Assembly: GCA_937927885.1 (NCBI GenBank)
Contig: CALEZJ010000468.1
Coordinates: 1 to 5,441, forward strand
Origin: an uncultured Paracoccaceae bacterium
GTDB taxonomy: Bacteria; Pseudomonadota; Alphaproteobacteria; Rhodobacterales; Rhodobacteraceae
Direction: 5' to 3'
DNA: 5,441 nucleotides
The position numbers were made by a program, and so were the translations under genes. Of this stretch, positions 5,250 to 5,441 are shown piece after piece (position 1 is the first letter of the stretch; each line of letters starts with the position of its first letter). The notes below the pieces were generated by a model. That model did no database searches. It saw only the letters and a list, made by a program, of their open reading frames with translations, and was not told the origin of the DNA.

Positions 5250-5441
5250 GTGGCTTGTTGGGGCAGCTCGGGGCTTTCGATTTGGCCCCGCCCCTCCTTT
5301 CCTTTGCCCGTGACCATTGCGCGGCGCGGCTGGGGGCGTCTCGGGAACGCTCCAGCGGGGCTGACACTCTCTCTGTCTGCCCTTCCCCCTCTCATCTGTC
5401 CTTAAATATCCTCGGGGGGTGAATTTGGCGCAGCCAAAGAG
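5250..5441. other. Non-coding region upstream of the ABC operon
   Basis: No convincing gene. Short open frames on both strands lack family resemblance; the longest on the minus strand runs on through permease 1 in the wrong frame. The stretch holds GC-rich spacer, a pyrimidine-rich plus-strand tract (about 5368-5400) and the tail element at 5401-5438. It may also contain upstream regulatory DNA for the operon, but I see no further repeats. Confidence 0.5.
5401..5438. repeat. Possible dispersed intergenic element: AT island plus hairpin
   Basis: CTTAAATATCCTCGGGGGG is followed by a perfect hairpin, TTTGGC (5424-5429), loop GCA, GCCAAA (5433-5438). Read on the minus strand this is a hairpin, a C run and then CGAGGATATTTAAG. 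I recall very similar GAGGATATTT strings recurring between genes in Rhodobacteraceae genomes, but only one copy is present here, so the repeat status rests on memory. The hairpin could also mark the 3' end of a gene beyond the right edge. Confidence 0.35.

Noticed and set aside
4550..5395. Long minus-strand open frame starting at an ATG with AAGGA in front (5395)
   Set aside because: Most of it overlaps permease 1 in another frame, it is rich in Arg/Gly/Pro like a GC-rich shadow frame, and it has no family resemblance.
5207..5422. Plus-strand 71-codon open frame in the right-hand intergenic region
   Set aside because: It starts inside the candidate operator, has no ribosome site and contains no recognisable sequence pattern.

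Overview
The window is GC-rich DNA (by eye well above 60% G+C). Its codon use, its GTG starts and a tail motif at the right edge (hairpin plus CGAGGATATTTAAG, minus strand) suggest an alphaproteobacterium, probably Rhodobacteraceae or Paracoccus-like. This is inference; no marker gene is present.

Layout, left to right: (1) the 3' end of a rightward SDR oxidoreductase (1-377). (2) A hairpin between convergent gene ends (373-425). (3) A leftward divergent SDR oxidoreductase (433-1158) in which two of the four usual catalytic residues are replaced. (4) A short divergent promoter region (1159-1229). (5) A rightward small NAD(P)-binding NmrA/YwnB-type oxidoreductase (1230-1838). (6) A strong GC hairpin terminator between convergent genes (1858-1883). 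(7) A leftward four-gene ABC import operon of the nitrate/sulfonate/taurine (SsuABC/TauABC) class, transcribed from about 5215 to 1903: permease 1, permease 2, ATPase, periplasmic binding protein. (8) About 220 bases of non-coding DNA at the right end, holding the operon promoter and the tail motif.

The transporter has a complete domain set: a secreted NMT1/THI5-like binding protein, two non-identical inner-membrane permeases and one ATPase. Permease 2 is interrupted by a frameshift. The break falls in a short CG run, and alignment with permease 1 fits loss of one CG dinucleotide. As written the importer would lack its second permease, unless this is a sequencing error. The substrate cannot be read from the sequence; with three short-chain or NAD(P)-binding oxidoreductases beside it, a small organic compound taken up and oxidised is the simplest guess.

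The main regulatory observation is that the operon promoter and the divergent SDR/NmrA promoter region each carry a related site, TAGTTGG(T/A)CG followed at the same spacing by CAA. In both cases the site overlaps or abuts the predicted -10 elements. One repressor may therefore control the transporter and both oxidoreductases, though no regulator gene lies in the window. I found no clearly new system, RNA gene, CRISPR array or insertion sequence.
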